Shown here piece after piece: positions 8,672-17,587 of a stretch of 41,231 nucleotides of DNA. A program made the translations under genes and the position numbers. The notes beneath the pieces were generated by a model. It worked only from the letters and a program-made list of their open reading frames with translations. It searched no databases and was not told where the DNA came from. The stretch's first letter is position 1; each line of letters starts with the position of its first letter. The DNA lies in contig NZ_NXLR01000016.1 of assembly GCF_003364255.1 (NCBI RefSeq), forward strand, positions 1 through 41,231. Direction: 5' to 3'. Origin of the DNA: Helicobacter marmotae (GTDB lineage Bacteria; Campylobacterota; Campylobacteria; Campylobacterales; Helicobacteraceae).

Positions 8672-8773
8672 TTGTCATTCTGAGGGGCTTCAGCCCCGAA
8701 GAATCTCTGTGGGCTTTCTAGTAGGTTTGAAAGAGATTCTTCGGTCGCACTTCGTGCTCCCTCAGAATGACAA
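8672..8773. repeat. Hairpin-pair repeat, copy B
   Basis: The plus arm (8672-8708) has the inner stem GGGGCT-tc-AGCCCC. The minus arm (8732-8773) has GG-GA-GCAC-gaa-GTGC-GA-CC when read on its own strand. The outer ATTCT/AGAAT helix and flanking TTGTC are the same as in copy A. A 50-base spacer joins it to copy A. Confidence 0.85.
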
Positions 8774-8823
8774 ACTTGGAGAATTTCTGGTGATTCCCCT
8801 AAAGAGTCTTTAGTAGATAAGAG

Positions 8824-8897
8824 CAATTCTTCGCCTCCACTCACACCTTCCCTCGTGACGACAAGCTAACTTCCCTTACGGGTAGCTAAGTTTGTCG
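8824..8897. repeat. Degenerate hairpin arm with shortened spacer
   Basis: ATTCTTCGCC...GACGACAA (about 8824-8864) matches the minus-oriented arm with many changes. It is followed by a degenerate TAACTTCCC spacer and TTTGTCG at 8891-8897, which together can fold into an imperfect hairpin. Confidence 0.5.
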
Positions 8898-9090
8898 TAT
8901 TAAAGGAGCGTAAGTGATCGATGCGGATGGGAATTTATGCAAGTATGCCTATAAATTACTCACACATAAGTTTTAGCTCAATATGGCAATAATGCAAGCA
9001 AATATCACCAAGATATTTCAGCTAGTTCTACTTTGGAGACTGATATAAGAATGATAGAAAAATAATAAAGATATATTAAGAGAGAGGGAA

Positions 9091-9114
9091 TCTCCCTCCA
9101 GTCTTGGAGGGAGA
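9091..9114 (-). terminator. Rho-independent-type terminator of flaA
   Basis: A perfect 10-bp stem (TCTCCCTCCA / TGGAGGGAGA) with a 4-base GTCT loop lies 15 bases past the flaA stop. On the minus strand it is followed by a pyrimidine-rich tail and then T-rich sequence. A strong terminator is expected after a very highly expressed flagellin gene. Confidence 0.8.
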
Positions 9115-9128
9115 GGGAGCATAGCTTA

Positions 9129-10652
9129 TTAGTTAAGCAATCTTAAGATATTTTGTTGGATAGCATTTGCTTGAGAGAGAGCGTAGCTACCAGATTGAGC
9201 AAGGATATTAAGCTTACTAAATTCTGAACTCTCAGCGGCAAAATCCACTTCACGGATACCAGATTCAGCGGCTTTTACATTCACTTGAGTAATAGTGATG
9301 TTATTTACTGTGCTCACCATTTGCCCTTGCACAGAACCAAGGTCAGCTCTAATTTTATCAAGCATTTTTTGTGCAGATTCTGCGATGTCCATAGTTACCA
9401 TAGCTCCTCTAAGGCTTGTTACACCAGCACCTAAGTCTGCACCACCACTAGCAATTACTGCATTGTAGTTCGCCCCTGAAGCAGATTTGACATCTGCGTT
9501 AAACACACCTGTTACATCTCTTAGGTTTGCAGTTGTTTGAGCTACTCTGCCCTCATCATTATAGCCTGTGCTCGAGATATTAGTCCCACTTACCACGATG
9601 TCTCTTGCGTCTGTCCTTACAAGTGAGAGACGTCCATAGTTTGTAGAGCCAGTTGTGAGTTCTTGCCCGCCATTAAGTTTCTCAATAGCCAATTCTCCTT
9701 GCCCAGATACTGCTCCTGTAGCTTTAAGGTCTATACCGCGTCCATCTGTGCTTCGTAAATTTAAGCGCCCAAGATTATCGGTGTAAGCTTCTACACCTGT
9801 GTGCATAGTCGCAGCATTAAATGCTTGCACCAAACGACCATCGCTATCGTTTTTCTTAATGCCAATAATATCACCGATGGAGATACCATTAATCATAAGC
9901 CCTGCGATACTTCCGCTTGCAATGGACTTATCTGAAGTAGTGATAGCATTTGCTTGAGCACGGATACCTGTTTTATCAGAGTTTTTATTAATCACTTCAG
10001 CCAACACTCCTAGCCCTGTGCCCGCAGATGAAGAGATTTTCACAGATTCTAGAGTAACATCATTTACACCATCTACATTTTTAAAGGTTACAGTTACATC
10101 TCCGCTTGCAGTTACAAGGGCTCCTGTTTCGATACGCACTTGCCCAATTTTATCAGAAGTAGTCGCACCAATTGAGGCTTTGATAGATTGGTTAGAATAC
10201 GCACCTACTTGGAATTCTTTATTAGAAAACGCACCAGAGAGTAATGCCATACCATTATAAGTAGTGGTATTACCGATATTGTCCAAACCTTCAATCAAAC
10301 GTTTAATGTCCATTTGAATCATTGAGCGAGATTGAGTGCTTTGCCCATCTTGAGCGGCTTGCACAGCCTTAGTTTTGATAGTATCAAGAATTCTAATTTG
10401 CTCATCCATAGCTTTATCCGCGATTTGGATAATGCCCATACCATCATTTGTATTACGAATAGCTTGTCCTAACGCACTTGCTTGAGAGCGCAAACTATCA
10501 GCGATTGTCATACCTGAGGCGTCATCTGCTGCCTTGTTGATTCTAAGACCTGAACTCAATTTCTCCATTGAATTTTTGAGATTATATTGAGTAAAGGTTG
10601 ATTGAGCGTGCGCATTAAGCGCATTGATATTAGTATTAACTTGAAAAGCCAT
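9129..10652 (-). CDS. flaA: Major flagellin FlaA
   Basis: A 507-residue flagellin, the main filament subunit, exported by the flagellar type III system without a cleaved signal. The conserved D0/D1 N-terminus starts [19 protein letters not shown] and contains [17 protein letters not shown]. The C-terminus ends [12 protein letters not shown]. The middle keeps the Helicobacter FlaA pattern (for example [18 protein letters not shown] and [17 protein letters not shown]), and the length is close to H. pylori FlaA (510 as I recall). The ATG at 10652 is chosen over an in-frame start at 10706 because it has AAAGGAG just upstream, matches the family N-terminus, and the upstream candidate overlaps the promoter -10. 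Monocistronic. Confidence 0.96.
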   Translation of the reverse strand: MAFQVNTNINALNAHAQSTFTQYNLKNSMEKLSSGLRINKAADDASGMTIADSLRSQASALGQAIRNTNDGMGIIQIADKAMDEQIRILDTIKTKAVQAAQDGQSTQSRSMIQMDIKRLIEGLDNIGNTTTYNGMALLSGAFSNKEFQVGAYSNQSIKASIGATTSDKIGQVRIETGALVTASGDVTVTFKNVDGVNDVTLESVKISSSAGTGLGVLAEVINKNSDKTGIRAQANAITTSDKSIASGSIAGLMINGISIGDIIGIKKNDSDGRLVQAFNAATMHTGVEAYTDNLGRLNLRSTDGRGIDLKATGAVSGQGELAIEKLNGGQELTTGSTNYGRLSLVRTDARDIVVSGTNISSTGYNDEGRVAQTTANLRDVTGVFNADVKSASGANYNAVIASGGADLGAGVTSLRGAMVTMDIAESAQKMLDKIRADLGSVQGQMVSTVNNITITQVNVKAAESGIREVDFAAESSEFSKLNILAQSGSYALSQANAIQQNILRLLN

Positions 10653-10704
10653 AGTAACTCCTTTTGTGTTTATCCTTGGGCGTCCTTGCCTTTGGTTGAA
10701 ATAC

Positions 10705-10730
10705 ATATCGGCGATGAGAAAAAAATTTAA
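10705..10730 (-). promoter_or_regulatory. Sigma-28 (FliA) type promoter of flaA
   Basis: On the minus strand GCCGATAT (10712-10705) matches the sigma-28 -10 consensus GCCGATAA except for one base, within the context TTTCTCATCGCCGATAT. A TAAA lies 13 bases upstream (consensus spacing is about 15), in an AT-rich stretch around 10723-10730. The predicted transcript starts near 10697, giving a leader of about 45 bases. Confidence 0.8.
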
Positions 10731-10910
10731 ATTATTTTCTTTTATTCATTGTCTTTTAAAAATTCTTTGCTTAAGACAAAGCCTAAGAGTTACTTTTAGA
10801 GACATTATAAGAGAATGTAGCTAAAGTTCTTTATCTATTTATATAAGTAATAACTTTGCATTGCATAATCAAAGTTTAAAATAAATTTTTCTTTTTAGGA
10901 GGAGTTCTGT

Positions 10911-11360
10911 ATGGAAGATATATTTGACCCTAAATGTCTCACAATGAGCGTGCTCGCCTCGCCAAGTATGGCGAACTTTAGCGGTGTCGTGCATGGGGGA
11001 GAGCTAATGAAGCTCCTTGATCAAGTCGCTTATGCCTGTGCTACGCGCTATTGTGGTTGTGGGGTGGTCACTATTGGCGTTGATGGTATGGTGTTTAAAA
11101 ATCCTATCCCCATAGGCTCGCTTATCATTTTCTTAGCTTCTGTGAATTATGTAGGCAGCAGCAGTTGTGAAGTAGGTATTAAGGTAATTAGCGAAGATAT
11201 TAAAAACCGCTTTGTTACACATTGTGTGAGCTCTTACTTCACAATGGTGGCTATCGATAAAGGCAAGAAAGTCCAAATCCCTCCGCTTAATCCCACCACA
11301 GAAATTGAAAAGAAACGTTTTGAAGAAGCCAAAAAACGCAAAGAATTCCGCTCACAATAG
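10911..11360 (+). CDS. Hotdog-fold acyl-CoA thioesterase (YciA/BFIT-like)
   Basis: A 149-residue cytosolic thioesterase of the acyl-CoA hydrolase (YciA/ACOT) type. The hallmark FSGVVHGGELMKLLDQVAY places His28-Gly-Gly at the active-site loop and Asp37 as the likely catalytic acid. This is followed by the typical hotdog strand segments (VVTIGVDGMVFKNPIPIG and SSCEVGIKVISED). A basic C-terminal tail (KKRFEEAKKRKEFRSQ) is usual for these proteins. The start is supported by AGGAGG 9 bases upstream. It hydrolyses acyl-CoA to free acid and CoA; the chain-length preference cannot be read. A single plus-strand gene divergent from flaA and convergent with the next gene. Confidence 0.88.
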   Translation: MEDIFDPKCLTMSVLASPSMANFSGVVHGGELMKLLDQVAYACATRYCGCGVVTIGVDGMVFKNPIPIGSLIIFLASVNYVGSSSCEVGIKVISEDIKNRFVTHCVSSYFTMVAIDKGKKVQIPPLNPTTEIEKKRFEEAKKRKEFRSQ

Positions 11361-11387
11361 CAGAGCTTGCTACAAGCCTAAAGTCCT

Positions 11388-13403
11388 TTAAGGGCAAGCC
11401 TTAGGCTTGGCACCTTGCATAAACTTTTGCACATCTTGGGGAGAGAGGCGATTATGCAAATACTCCTTTATATCGGGGAAAAATGCCAGCAAAGTGCCCA
11501 AAATCTCTCCCTTATCTTCTGAGTCCAAAAACGCTTGAAGTGCATCTTCGTCATTACGAAACAAAAAGGTATTAAGATACATATCTGCAAGCCTCAAGCG
11601 GTAATACACCCTCCCATCGCTTGATTGCTCTAAGATTTGCGAGGGGAGGAGATTATCAATCACAAAGGCATTTTCTTTCTCAAAATACAAATTATTCCCG
11701 CAGACTTCTTCTTTTCTTTTGAGCATTTCTAAAGCCTCATCTGCAAGCATAGCATCGACATAGCATGGCTTATCGACCACGCCTAAAAGCATAAAAGAAT
11801 CAAAATCAATCAAATGCTGCTTTAAGGGGTTTTGATAAAAACGTGCTATGCCAAAGACCTCAGCTAGGCGGATTCTAAACATCTCTGGAGGCACACTCTC
11901 AAAACCTTGCGCACGATATGCTTGATAAATGAGAGAGAGCATAAAACTCACCTCAAGGGGTGAGAGGCAAGGGATTCTATCTTCTTGGAGGGCACTTTGC
12001 TCCTTTGAGATAATATGCTTAATTTGAGCAATTTCCTGCGGGGAGAGGCTTAGAGGGACTTTAACATAACCTGCCTCATCTTCGGGTGTACTCTCCACAA
12101 GCATAATGGCTAAAAACTTGCTCCTATCTGTCTTCTCTAAAATAAAAAGCGCATCTTCATAAAGCTCCATATCATCATCACTAATCACATCACTATATTG
12201 CTCTATCTCGGCTTTAAGGATACGCAATATCTCATCAAAATACACTTGATTCTCATAACGTTCAGAGAGGATATAAGCCCCACTAAAAAGAGAGGCGATA
12301 TAGTTTTGAAAGAGATTCGGGTCAAAATAATGCTGAGAAATTTGAAAGCTTTTAAAATCTTGTTGTAAATATTTTAGTGCTAGGGGCAAATTCGTGTAAG
12401 TATCATCGCCTAAAAATGACAAACTCAAATAATCAAGACCATAGAGATAGTGGGCATTTATCGCATTATCATAGACATTTTTTAAAGGATTGCGTGCAAT
12501 TTGTATAATTTCTCTAGCCGCAGGAGAACTCAAATCATGCATTTTAAATAAGGCATAAGCCCTTTTTAATCGCCCAATATGCAAATATAAATCCTCGCCC
12601 TCCAATAAAGAGACATTAATAGACTTAGGATATTCCAAAAGCTTAAGAAATATCCTATCCATAGGGGCTTGGTGCTTTAAAATCTCATCTTTAAGGAGCT
12701 TAAATGCCCGACTATAGAGCACATAATGGCTATAGGGCAAGAAGTCTCTATAATGCTCCAAATCCGCCTCTAGGCTCATACGCACCTTATGGCTTGCTAA
12801 ATGCTCCATATTTTGATTAATAGAATCTAGATGATAGAGGGCAAAAAGCGCCAAAAGACGGACTTGAATCTGAAATTCTATAATCGTATTTAAATTCCCA
12901 CTCTCTTGGGCATTTTGATACTGCTTCTCAAGGAGTGAATCTAGCGCACTGCTATCGCCTTGATTATTATTAAGCAATAAAAGGGCGAGGTTTAGGGTTA
13001 TTTCTACCTGAAGTCGCTCATTAGGAGGGATTAGCATATAAGGTTTAAGCGAAGCACATAATATATACCACTCTTGCTCTAAGCCTAATGCCACTTCAAG
13101 CGTGGAGCTAGCGATACTAAATTGCCGATTCTGCTTATAGGCTTCCCAAAGGAGCGTATTTATCTGGGCTTGCTTTTCTTCTATCTGGGGGAAATCATTC
13201 GTGCTGGGTATAGTGGGGCTAAGATACTCTATGGAAGTGTAATATGAGAGGACTTTCTCCATAAGGGTATCAAGGCTCTCATCTCCTTGCAATATAAAGA
13301 GTGTTTGCTCTATATCCTCAATAGGCTCATCTTCTGGTGTATCACTACAAGCAACTCCCACCAACATATATAACACAAGGCATAATATATGCACAACCCT
13401 CAT
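11388..13403 (-). CDS. Large exported, probably lipid-anchored protein, unknown function
   Basis: I do not recognise this 671-residue protein. It begins MRVVHILCLVLYMLVGVACSD, an export signal with Cys19 as a plausible lipoprotein cysteine; the residues before it (G-V-A) are a poor lipobox, so anchoring is uncertain. The next part is acidic (DTPEDEPIEDIEQ). The remainder is almost entirely predicted alpha-helix with many Leu/Tyr/Ala heptad-like stretches, suggesting a helical solenoid, but I cannot align clear TPR motifs. A good ribosome site (AAGGAG) precedes the ATG. It follows the 13413-14099 gene by 9 bp, at the end of the yajC-secD-secF block, so it is probably co-transcribed with it. 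Confidence 0.8.
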   Translation of the reverse strand: MRVVHILCLVLYMLVGVACSDTPEDEPIEDIEQTLFILQGDESLDTLMEKVLSYYTSIEYLSPTIPSTNDFPQIEEKQAQINTLLWEAYKQNRQFSIASSTLEVALGLEQEWYILCASLKPYMLIPPNERLQVEITLNLALLLLNNNQGDSSALDSLLEKQYQNAQESGNLNTIIEFQIQVRLLALFALYHLDSINQNMEHLASHKVRMSLEADLEHYRDFLPYSHYVLYSRAFKLLKDEILKHQAPMDRIFLKLLEYPKSINVSLLEGEDLYLHIGRLKRAYALFKMHDLSSPAAREIIQIARNPLKNVYDNAINAHYLYGLDYLSLSFLGDDTYTNLPLALKYLQQDFKSFQISQHYFDPNLFQNYIASLFSGAYILSERYENQVYFDEILRILKAEIEQYSDVISDDDMELYEDALFILEKTDRSKFLAIMLVESTPEDEAGYVKVPLSLSPQEIAQIKHIISKEQSALQEDRIPCLSPLEVSFMLSLIYQAYRAQGFESVPPEMFRIRLAEVFGIARFYQNPLKQHLIDFDSFMLLGVVDKPCYVDAMLADEALEMLKRKEEVCGNNLYFEKENAFVIDNLLPSQILEQSSDGRVYYRLRLADMYLNTFLFRNDEDALQAFLDSEDKGEILGTLLAFFPDIKEYLHNRLSPQDVQKFMQGAKPKACP

Positions 13404-13412
13404 ACCCTCTCC

Positions 13413-14099
13413 TTATTTCCTAAGCCACAAGGTGAAAATATGCTCCTCATCACCTACCATTACATGCAAGCTCAAACGCCCATCACGCAAGGCTTGTGGC
13501 GCATAGATTACAAAGCCCCCTCTTGGCTCATTTTGCAAAGTATTTTTAGCTAAAGTATTAGAGAGCACTGCTGCACGTCTAATACGTTGGGCATCAAGCT
13601 TAATTTGCGCATACAATCTATCTCTAGCAGAGAGCATTACCTCATCATAGAGATAAAATCCCCCCATATAGCCCCGATAAATAAAGGGCATAATCACAGG
13701 TGGATTTGGAGAGGGAGGCAAAGGTAGCGGGGGGATAGAGAGATGATAAGATTCTACAATATAGCCATAATCAAAGGTTTTATTTTTTAGCTCCCCATCA
13801 CTGAGGGGCTTTAATTTTTTATCTTCCTGCCAAAGCGTTACATTCTCTCTATCAAAGATTACTGCCTCTTTGGAAAAATTGAGTGCAGATACAAAAAGTG
13901 CTAAAGGTATGCTATTAAGCCCTCCTAAAATATCCTGCCCCACTTCAAGGCGTACCTTGCTTTTTGGCTTTATAGAATCTACTATCTGCACACCTTGATT
14001 ATACAGACTAACATTTTCTACCTCAAGTTTATAGGTAGCACAAGCAGTACATACAAATACATATATTATGCCTAAAGCCGCTTTATAGATAAACTTCAT
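13413..14099 (-). CDS. Probable lipoprotein of unknown function, proline-rich middle
   Basis: Start set at the ATG at 14099 (MKFIYKAALGIIYVFVCTAC), which gives a proper signal peptide ending at a candidate lipid-attachment Cys. It sits 8 bases after the preceding stop with AAGG upstream. A longer reading frame to 14147 would overlap the neighbouring gene and add a non-hydrophobic tail in front of the signal. The mature protein is about 210 residues, with a proline-rich segment (SIPPLPLPPSPNPP) in the middle and a C-terminal beta-rich part (GRLSLHVMVGDEEHIFTLWL). No family recognised. It is flanked by the 113-residue membrane protein and the 671-residue exported protein, suggesting an envelope role. 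Confidence 0.75.
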   Translation of the reverse strand: MKFIYKAALGIIYVFVCTACATYKLEVENVSLYNQGVQIVDSIKPKSKVRLEVGQDILGGLNSIPLALFVSALNFSKEAVIFDRENVTLWQEDKKLKPLSDGELKNKTFDYGYIVESYHLSIPPLPLPPSPNPPVIMPFIYRGYMGGFYLYDEVMLSARDRLYAQIKLDAQRIRRAAVLSNTLAKNTLQNEPRGGFVIYAPQALRDGRLSLHVMVGDEEHIFTLWLRK

Positions 14100-14107
14100 A
14101 TCTTGCC

Positions 14108-14449
14108 TTAATAATCGCTCTCCTTGCTCTTTGCAGCACCCACGCAAAGCAAAATCACAGAAAATAAATTCGCCACCACTGCGCCGATAACAAGCGCGGT
14201 GGTAATTTCAATATCACCAAAAACTTGCAAAAATATAAAAGCAGGTATTAAATGCAAATCCGCCACTAACGAGCTTGCAAAAAGCTCTGCTGATAGGCTA
14301 TTTTTAACCCCTATGCGTAAAGTCGTAGCGATAAAATTAATAGCCGTAGCGATAAAAAGTATAACAATATTGCTTTCATATAAAAACCCTAAAGTAAAGG
14401 TCAAACTCATTAAACTAAAGAATACAAAAAAAACCTTACCCCAATCCAT
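14108..14449 (-). CDS. Small integral membrane protein (HP1548-like)
   Basis: A 113-residue protein made almost entirely of hydrophobic helices: about 4-24, 27-47, 62-80 and 84-105. Sequence landmarks are FFVFFSLMSLTFTLGFLYES, LRIGVKNSLSAELFASSLVAD and ALVIGAVVANLFSVILL. It directly follows secF (9 bp), the position of the small membrane protein HP1548 in H. pylori as I recall. A conserved domain of unknown function is likely. Persistent linkage to secDF hints at, but does not prove, a role near the Sec translocon. Confidence 0.85.
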   Translation of the reverse strand: MDWGKVFFVFFSLMSLTFTLGFLYESNIVILFIATAINFIATTLRIGVKNSLSAELFASSLVADLHLIPAFIFLQVFGDIEITTALVIGAVVANLFSVILLCVGAAKSKESDY

Positions 14450-14458
14450 GACTACTCC

Positions 14459-15430
14459 TTATACAGTGCCCCTCTCATACATCGCACGCAATCGCTTTTT
14501 CTCTTCCTGCCTTTTAAGCTTGCTGGCTTCTTTTTGATAATACTCTTCTAAGCTAAAGCCAAACATCAAAGCCAAACGTGGCGCTACAAACATCGAACTA
14601 CAAGTCGCAATAATAACGCCCACAAGCATAGGAAGTGAAAAACCTATAATAATCTCCCCGCCAAAGAGATAGAGTGTCAGCACCACAAAAAACACCGTTA
14701 AAGATGTGAGTAATGTACGTGAAAGTGTGCAAGATACCGCCTCATTAATCACATATTTCATATCTTTTTGCCGCTTAATAAGCATTTGCTCCCTGATTCT
14801 GTCAAATATGATAATCGTATCATTAATAGAATAGCCAATAATGGTAAGCAACGCCGCAAGTACATCAAGGTTAAAATCTATGCCCACAAGTATCACTACG
14901 CCCGAGACAATAATCACATCATGCACAAGAGCTAATACACCAGCAAGTGAAAATCGCCACTCATAGCGGAAAGAAATATAAATCATCATCGCTATAAATG
15001 CTAAAGAGAGGGCGATAATGCCATTTTGCTTAAGCTCATCACCCACCTTTGGACCTACAGAATCTACCCTACGAAGCTCAAAATCCCCACTTGAGGCAAG
15101 AAGTGAGAGAATATCATGGGCAATGTCGTCATTGACATCTAAAGGGGTATAGGGGATTTTTAATAGCACCTCTTCTTTAGAGCCAAACTCGCTTACTTGC
15201 GCATTTTTAAAACGCTCATCTTGTGATAAAAGTGTGCGAATATCAGCAAGTGGTGCGGTTTGGGTGTATTGTAGCTGCACGATAGTCCCTCCAGCAAAGT
15301 CTATCCCTAAGTTAAAGCCCTTGAATCCTAAAAGCACAAAAGAAGCGATAATTAAAAGTGTTGAGAGAATCAATCCATAAGAGCTATATTTGACAAAATC
15401 ATATATTTTAACTTTTTTGAAAATTTCCAT
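14459..15430 (-). CDS. secF: Protein translocase subunit SecF
   Basis: A 323-residue polytopic membrane protein that, with SecD and YajC, uses the proton-motive force to pull preproteins across the inner membrane. Family landmarks are FNLGIDFAGGTIVQL near residues 38-52, the periplasmic P4-like domain, the TM4-region GYSINDTIIIFDRIRE near 196-211 (RND-type proton-relay helix) and the late membrane segment GFSLPMLVGVIIATCSSMFVAP. Length is typical. It starts 31 bp after secD. Confidence 0.96.
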   Translation of the reverse strand: MEIFKKVKIYDFVKYSSYGLILSTLLIIASFVLLGFKGFNLGIDFAGGTIVQLQYTQTAPLADIRTLLSQDERFKNAQVSEFGSKEEVLLKIPYTPLDVNDDIAHDILSLLASSGDFELRRVDSVGPKVGDELKQNGIIALSLAFIAMMIYISFRYEWRFSLAGVLALVHDVIIVSGVVILVGIDFNLDVLAALLTIIGYSINDTIIIFDRIREQMLIKRQKDMKYVINEAVSCTLSRTLLTSLTVFFVVLTLYLFGGEIIIGFSLPMLVGVIIATCSSMFVAPRLALMFGFSLEEYYQKEASKLKRQEEKKRLRAMYERGTV

Positions 15431-15461
15431 TTTTATCCTTCTCTATTTATACTTCTCCGTC

Positions 15462-17222
15462 TTATCTTTCTTGTGCCTTCAAATGGGCTTGTGCTTTAAT
15501 GCCAAACCATAATGCAGTATTACCGCTTTTAAGGATTCTCCCCATGAGTGCCTGATAAATCCCATGAGTGCCTATAATAGCAGTTAAAATAGAGGCGCTA
15601 ATGCCTATCCCCATAGTGATAGCAAAGCCCTTAATAGCTCCTGTACCAAAGGCATAGAGCAAAATGGCAGCAATGAGTGTAGTAAGATTAGAATCAAAAA
15701 TCGCCCTTGAAGCGTTGGCATACCCCATTTCTATGGATTTAGCTATGCCAAAGCCCCCGCGCAATGCCTCGCGGATTCGTTCATTGATGATGATATTTGC
15801 ATCTACTGCCATACCCACGGTAAGAACGATACCTGCCATACCCGGTAGTGTCAAACTCGCACCAAAAAACGCCATAACCGCAATAATAAGCACAATATTT
15901 ACCAATAATGCCACTACCGCTATCACTCCTGCAAGGGCATAATATATCATCATAAAGAGCACAACTAGCACAAATCCGCTCACAAGAGCAATCAATGATG
16001 CCCTAATAGAATCTTCTCCCAAACTTGGTCCAACACTTCGTTTCTCAAGCACTTCCATAGGAGCAGGCAATGCCCCGCTTTTTAAAGCAATAGCTAAATC
16101 GCTCGCCTCCTCCACACTAAAGCCCCCACTAATTTGACCACTCCCACCGCCGATTCTCTCACGGATAACAGGCGCAGAATACACCTTACCATCAAGCACA
16201 ATCGCCATACGTTTGCCTACATTAGCCCCTGAAAACTCACCAAAAATCTTCGCCCCTTTGGAATCTAAGCTAAAACTCACTATGGGCTGGTTGTTTTGGT
16301 CAAATGCGGCACGTGCATCTGTAAGCATTGAGCCATCAAGTATAGGCACGGCTTTAAGCAAAATAATTTGATTATCTTGCACTCTTTTAAGATGAATTTC
16401 AGATTCAAGTGAGGCAATTTCATTCTCAAGTTGTGTATGTGATGGGCTTTGAGGACTACTTGCCTTAAGTTGCTCTTTAAGGTTAAGGAGCTTTTGCTCC
16501 ATTTTTTGCACAGCAGGAGATGAAACAAAGGGCAATATCACATCATTATATTTTTGTGCTTCAAGTTCGCTCATTGTGCCCACGCGCATATTGCGCTCCT
16601 CATCTACTGCCATCATTTGCAAATGTGCGGGTTTAGCGATTAAATCCCTTGCCCTCTGTTCTTCTTGTATGGTTTTAATGCCCGGTAATTGCACAAGGAT
16701 ATTTTCTTTGCCCTGCTGGGTTACACTTGGCTCTCTTAAGCCAAATTCATCAAGGCGATTACGTATCGTCCCAATGGCTTGTTTTAGGGCATTATCTTTA
16801 ATTTCCTCTTGATACTCTGCACTAAAGGTAATGAGATATTTACCCTCATTTTGCTGTATTTGCAAGCCATTTATTTGGGAGAGAATCTTCTCTAACTTGG
16901 GCTTTTCATCAAGGTCAAAAAGCTCAAAACTCACGCTCTCATCGGTGGCTTTGAGATTATCAATAAGTATTTTCTCTTTCCTACTATCAAAGTCAATTTG
17001 AGAAGCTAAGGAAGCAAATCTCGCCTTTATGGCTTCTTGGGTTTTCACTCCTAAAAGGAGATTAAGCCCACCTTGTAAATCAAGCCCTAATGAAATCTTA
17101 CGACCCTCTATATGAGTAAAAGAGGGCAAGCTAAAAATAACACCAAGCAATGCAGCGATAATAAGCGACCAAAGCCTATAATTGAACGTTTTCTCTCTTA
17201 AAGGAGGTTGCTGCTTTGCCAT
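15462..17222 (-). CDS. secD: Protein translocase subunit SecD
   Basis: A 586-residue RND-superfamily membrane protein, partner of SecF. After TM1 (about 13-33) comes the conserved [18 protein letters not shown], then a large periplasmic domain (about 50-395). Five more membrane helices follow, including [19 protein letters not shown], which carries the Asp of the proton pathway. A Gln/Ser-rich segment around residues 240-275 ([13 protein letters not shown]) looks like a lineage-specific insertion in the periplasmic head. It starts 14 bp after yajC. Confidence 0.96.
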   Translation of the reverse strand: MAKQQPPLREKTFNYRLWSLIIAALLGVIFSLPSFTHIEGRKISLGLDLQGGLNLLLGVKTQEAIKARFASLASQIDFDSRKEKILIDNLKATDESVSFELFDLDEKPKLEKILSQINGLQIQQNEGKYLITFSAEYQEEIKDNALKQAIGTIRNRLDEFGLREPSVTQQGKENILVQLPGIKTIQEEQRARDLIAKPAHLQMMAVDEERNMRVGTMSELEAQKYNDVILPFVSSPAVQKMEQKLLNLKEQLKASSPQSPSHTQLENEIASLESEIHLKRVQDNQIILLKAVPILDGSMLTDARAAFDQNNQPIVSFSLDSKGAKIFGEFSGANVGKRMAIVLDGKVYSAPVIRERIGGGSGQISGGFSVEEASDLAIALKSGALPAPMEVLEKRSVGPSLGEDSIRASLIALVSGFVLVVLFMMIYYALAGVIAVVALLVNIVLIIAVMAFFGASLTLPGMAGIVLTVGMAVDANIIINERIREALRGGFGIAKSIEMGYANASRAIFDSNLTTLIAAILLYAFGTGAIKGFAITMGIGISASILTAIIGTHGIYQALMGRILKSGNTALWFGIKAQAHLKAQER

Positions 17223-17236
17223 TTAGCACAATCCAT

Positions 17237-17533
17237 TTATTGTGATTCTTGTGTTTCATCAAGTTTATAGGCAATAAACTCGCGAGAGAGGCGCACAATG
17301 GTATCATCATTCAAACGCACGCTAAAAAATGTCTTCTCAGGCTTAACAATCTCGCAAATAAGCCCCCCCGTAGTGATAATCTTATCCCCCTTTTGCAAGG
17401 CATTAATCATCTCTTGGTGTTTTTTACGTTTGACATTAGCTGGGCGAATGAGCAGAATGTAAAAAATAGCGATGAAAAATACAATAGGGAGTAACGATAT
17501 TAAGGTCTCTTGAAATCCATTTCCACTTTCCAT
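17237..17533 (-). CDS. yajC: SecDF-associated protein YajC
   Basis: A 98-residue single-pass inner-membrane protein (hydrophobic helix about 11-29, SLLPIVFFIAIFYILLIRP) with the typical cytoplasmic part: KKHQEMINALQKGDKIITTGG, then a beta-rich tail ending in RLSREFIAYKL. It is the accessory subunit of SecDF and the first of the three in gene order. A run of seven G lies within the Thr-Gly-Gly codons, but this is ordinary coding for a conserved motif. Confidence 0.95.
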   Translation of the reverse strand: MESGNGFQETLISLLPIVFFIAIFYILLIRPANVKRKKHQEMINALQKGDKIITTGGLICEIVKPEKTFFSVRLNDDTIVRLSREFIAYKLDETQESQ

Positions 17534-17556
17534 TTTAATCCTTTGTGAGTGAAATT

Positions 17557-17587
17557 ATCTTAGATTCTATCCTAGAATAGTTAAGAT
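17557..17587. repeat. Imperfect inverted repeat at the nhaA/yajC junction
   Basis: ATCTTA...TTCTA-tcc-TAGAA...TAAGAT overlaps the stop codon of the 17581-18912 gene. It forms a 6-bp and a 5-bp stem with an internal loop. There is no T-run after it, so it is at best a weak terminator or processing site between nhaA and the sec genes. Confidence 0.4.

Larger units (their letters stand above)
8207..9128. other. Gene-poor interval with clustered hairpin repeats and a coding remnant
   Basis: This 922-base gap between the cytochrome gene and flaA has no gene I would defend. It holds a degraded coding fragment on the minus strand (8243-8449), two complete inverted hairpin pairs (8537-8626 and 8672-8773), a degenerate repeat arm (8824-8864) with a degenerate spacer and tail to about 8897, and the flaA terminator (9091-9114). 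I saw nothing recognisable between 8900 and 9085. Confidence 0.8.

Noticed and set aside
8537-8773. Repeat cluster as a CRISPR array
   Set aside because: Units are inverted, have variable palindromic cores and irregular linkers, and no cas genes are present.
8425-8844. A 139-codon open frame on the minus strand
   Set aside because: It lies across four repeat arms and its peptide contains repeat translations such as CHSERSEESL. It has no ribosome site and is a by-product of the hairpin repeats, not a gene.
10653-10706. Upstream in-frame start for flaA adding 18 residues
   Set aside because: It overlaps the sigma-28 -10 element, lacks a ribosome site and breaks the conserved MAFQVN flagellin N-terminus.
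11373-11409. CAAGCCTAA/TTAGGCTTG inverted repeat between the convergent thioesterase and 671-residue genes as a bidirectional terminator
   Set aside because: The 19-base loop, the overlap with coding sequence and the absence of T-runs on either side make it unconvincing.
17363-17372. Run of seven G in yajC as a phase-variation tract
   Set aside because: It is short, inside the conserved Thr-Thr-Gly-Gly motif of a core secretion gene, and in frame.
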